Of a stretch of 48,347 nt of DNA, positions 46,234 to 48,347 are shown piece by piece (positions within the stretch are counted from its first letter, which is position 1; every line of letters starts with the position of its first letter). This DNA is from an uncultured Pelagibacteraceae bacterium (GTDB taxonomy: Bacteria; Pseudomonadota; Alphaproteobacteria; Pelagibacterales; Pelagibacteraceae): positions 1 through 48,347 of the forward strand of contig CAJQTN010000027.1 of assembly GCA_905620505.1 (NCBI GenBank), written 5' to 3'. The translations under genes and the position numbers were made by a program. The notes below the pieces were generated by a model. It searched no databases and was not told the origin of the DNA. It worked only from the letters and a program-made list of their open reading frames with translations.

Positions 46234-48090
46234 TTATTTCTCTAAGAAGCTTTTAAGTTGTTTTGATCTGCTTGGATGTTTAAGTTTTCTCAAAGCCTTG
46301 GCTTCAATTTGTCTTATTCTTTCTCTTGTTACAGAAAATTGCAAACCAACTTCTTCTAAAGTATGGTCCGTATTCATTCCAATACCAAAACGCATTCTTA
46401 AAACTCTTTCTTCTCTTGGAGTTAAAGATGCGAGTATTTTAGTTGTTGATTCACTTAAGTTAGATTGAATAGCTGTGTCTAGAGGTTGAAGGGCATTTTT
46501 ATCTTCGATAAAGTCTCCTAAACTACTATCTTCTTCGTCACCTACAGGAGTTTCTAAGGACACAGGTTCTTTTGCAATTTTTAAAACTTTTCTGACTTTT
46601 TCTAAAGGCATTGCTAATTTTTTCGCTAACTCTTCAGGAGTGGGCTCTCTACCGAACTCACTCATAATTTGCCTCTGGGTTCTTACAATTTTATTTATAG
46701 TCTCAATCATATGAACTGGGATTCTGATCGTTCTAGCTTGGTCGGCAATAGATCTTGTAATAGCTTGTCTAATCCACCACGTAGCATAAGTAGAAAACTT
46801 ATAGCCTCTTCGGTACTCAAATTTATCTACTGCTTTCATTAAACCAATGTTTCCTTCTTGAATTAAATCTAAAAATTGCAAACCTCTATTTGTGTACTTT
46901 TTAGCTATAGAAATTACTAATCTTAAATTAGCTTCAACCATTTCTTTTTTAGCTATTCTCGACTCTCTTTCTCCTTTTTGAATTCTGCTAACTAATTTTT
47001 TGAATTCACCAACAGACAATCCTATCTTTTCACTAAATTCTACAAGTCTTTCTCTTATTTCACTAAAATCATTTTTGAATTTTTTAAAGAAAGCTCTCCA
47101 TGTTAAATTTTCTGTTAAAAAAGATTCAAATTTTGGATTTATTTCATTGCCAATATAATATTTTAAAAATTCTTCTCTACTAATTTTATTATCTAATGCT
47201 AATCTTAAAAGTACTCCTTCTAAAGATACAATTTTTTTATTTTCTTTGTAGTGAGCGTGAACTATCTCTTCCACTACGTTAGGTGAGAGCTGAAGATTTT
47301 TGAAATTAACTACTAAAGTAGATTGAATTTTTTTAAAATTTTTATTTTTGGAAACTGAAAGTTCTTTAGAATTTAAAATGCAATCTAATTTTTCTCTCTG
47401 ATATTTTTGTAGTTTTGTATAATCTTTAGTTAGATTATCGATAATTTTTACAATCTTTGGTTTTATTTCCTCTTCCATTTTAGCCAGAGATACATTGAAC
47501 TCATCTTCTTCTTCGGCCACGGCAGGCGTTTCGTTTTTCTTACCTTCTTCTTTATTTTTTTTACTTAAAGCTTCTGCTTTTATTTTTTCTTTTTTTTCAT
47601 TACTAGCTTCAAAATCTTCATATGTTGAATCTATATCAACGATGTCTCTAACTAAAAGTTCGTTACTCTCAATTTTTTCTTTCCATTCATGTATTTTTTT
47701 AGCAACTAAAGGACTTTGAGTTAACGCGTTGATCATCACATCTTTTCCTGCTTCAATTCTTTTGGCTATTGCTATTTCTCCTTCACGAGAAAGTAATTCA
47801 ACCCCACCCATTTCACGAAGATACATTCTAATTGGATCATCGCTTTTATCAGATTGTTTTTCATCGCTAGTGGAAGAAGATTCTTTTTTCTTATTTGTTT
47901 GGTATTGAGATTTTTTTTCTACAAGTGTTACTTTCTCGTCTACAAGTATTAAAAAAGCTTTCTCGACATTCTCAACAGAGCTTCCTCTTTTGCCTAAAGA
48001 TTTTCCTAGTTCTTCGTAAGTTATAAACCCACGAGTTTTTCCTTTATCAAGAAGTCTTTCAAACGATTTTGTAATTAATTTTTCTACCAT
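46234..48090 (-). CDS. rpoD: RNA polymerase primary sigma factor RpoD
   Basis: The 618-residue protein has region 1.1 ([20 protein letters not shown] near residue 19), region 1.2 ([22 protein letters not shown] near 84), a large non-conserved acidic insert, region 2 ([37 protein letters not shown] near 393-430, then [17 protein letters not shown] near 436), region 3, and region 4.2 ([24 protein letters not shown] near 577). It directs housekeeping transcription at TTGACA/TATAAT-type promoters. It follows dnaG after 66 nt, the alphaproteobacterial dnaG-rpoD order. Length is typical. Confidence 0.98.
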   Translation of the reverse strand: MVEKLITKSFERLLDKGKTRGFITYEELGKSLGKRGSSVENVEKAFLILVDEKVTLVEKKSQYQTNKKKESSSTSDEKQSDKSDDPIRMYLREMGGVELLSREGEIAIAKRIEAGKDVMINALTQSPLVAKKIHEWKEKIESNELLVRDIVDIDSTYEDFEASNEKKEKIKAEALSKKNKEEGKKNETPAVAEEEDEFNVSLAKMEEEIKPKIVKIIDNLTKDYTKLQKYQREKLDCILNSKELSVSKNKNFKKIQSTLVVNFKNLQLSPNVVEEIVHAHYKENKKIVSLEGVLLRLALDNKISREEFLKYYIGNEINPKFESFLTENLTWRAFFKKFKNDFSEIRERLVEFSEKIGLSVGEFKKLVSRIQKGERESRIAKKEMVEANLRLVISIAKKYTNRGLQFLDLIQEGNIGLMKAVDKFEYRRGYKFSTYATWWIRQAITRSIADQARTIRIPVHMIETINKIVRTQRQIMSEFGREPTPEELAKKLAMPLEKVRKVLKIAKEPVSLETPVGDEEDSSLGDFIEDKNALQPLDTAIQSNLSESTTKILASLTPREERVLRMRFGIGMNTDHTLEEVGLQFSVTRERIRQIEAKALRKLKHPSRSKQLKSFLEK

Positions 48091-48156
48091 TTAGGCTAAA
48101 TTTTAAATTAAAGCGAAGCTATATATAGTATGAATTGCTTTAAAATCTATCTTTTT

Positions 48157-48347
48157 TTATTCGCTATTTAGCTGACTTTTAAGCTTAATAAGTTCCGAAT
48201 AAGAACCTTCATCTAAATTTTTTGCTACCTTATTCTCTAAAAATTCAATTTTTTTTAGGTGATTCATTTCTTTTAACTCTAGCATTAAGTCACTTAATGT
48301 TTCTTCTAGCTCAAAATCATCTTTCTTGGAAAGTATATTTTTCAGAT
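48157..48347 (-). CDS. dnaG: DNA primase C-terminal end, partial
   Basis: An open frame from the window edge ends with TAA at 48157-48159, giving the last 63 codons. The sequence is charged and helical (LSKKDDFELEETLSDLMLEL, then HLKKIEFLENKVAKNL, ending SQLNSE). It suits the DnaB-interacting C-terminal helix bundle of DnaG. The identification relies mostly on the conserved dnaG-rpoD order, since this part of DnaG is poorly conserved. Confidence 0.7.
   Translation of the reverse strand, partial: LKNILSKKDDFELEETLSDLMLELKEMNHLKKIEFLENKVAKNLDEGSYSELIKLKSQLNSE

Overview
The window is very AT-rich, single-circular-chromosome-like DNA with tiny or overlapping intergenic gaps. Several features point to an alphaproteobacterium of the SAR11/Pelagibacterales type: a circularly permuted two-piece tmRNA, a dnaG-rpoD pair, a dcw division/cell-wall cluster ending in lpxC-bamD-ligA, and extreme A/T bias with lysine- and isoleucine-rich proteins. 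The lineage call is inferred from gene content, not from a marker search.

Layout. Positions 1-6857 hold surface-polysaccharide genes: a partial GT2 glycosyltransferase, an RmlD-like reductase, a Gfo/Idh/MocA oxidoreductase, a sugar C-methyltransferase-like protein, a large polytopic membrane protein, and a GmhB-like/GmhA-like pair for heptose precursors. Positions 6916-7213 hold ssrA (tmRNA) with its own promoter. Positions 7214-11930 are an accessory patch. It contains three secreted proteins (two with HExxH motifs, one resembling alginate lyase), a small lipoprotein, a truncated PglD/NeuD fragment, a tiny hydrophobic peptide gene, and a family of short repeated elements. The most striking repeat is a pseudoknot matching the 3' pseudoknot of ssrA, present once in ssrA and three more times in intergenic DNA. 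Positions 11951-14189 add a methyltransferase and a GT39-type membrane glycosyltransferase.

Positions 14208-23198 are housekeeping: a MazG-like pyrophosphohydrolase, fumC, an AsmA-like protein, uvrD/pcrA, an M24 aminopeptidase and ligA. Positions 23204-42505, all on the minus strand, are a nearly complete dcw operon read as mraZ-ftsZ-rsmH-ftsL-ftsI-murE/murF-mraY-murD-ftsW-murG-murC-murB-ddl-ftsQ-ftsA-lpxC-bamD(-ligA). Three things are unusual here: ftsZ sits second, directly after mraZ; murE and murF are one fused gene; and FtsA has lost recognisable nucleotide-binding loops. A promoter with three TGGG repeats at exact 10-bp spacing precedes mraZ and fits autoregulation by MraZ.

Positions 42712-43075 encode RNase P RNA. 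After it come an Amidase_2 cell-wall amidase, mlaA and mlaC (lipid transport), a CAT-anticodon tRNA, an FkbM methyltransferase, rpoD and the 3' end of dnaG.

The candidate for a little-described system is the ssrA-adjacent patch. There, a repeated cassette (operator-like 11-bp tandem repeats, a conserved 51-nt core with promoter-like elements, and the ssrA-type pseudoknot) lies divergently upstream of secreted-protein genes whose signal-peptide DNA is itself nearly identical.
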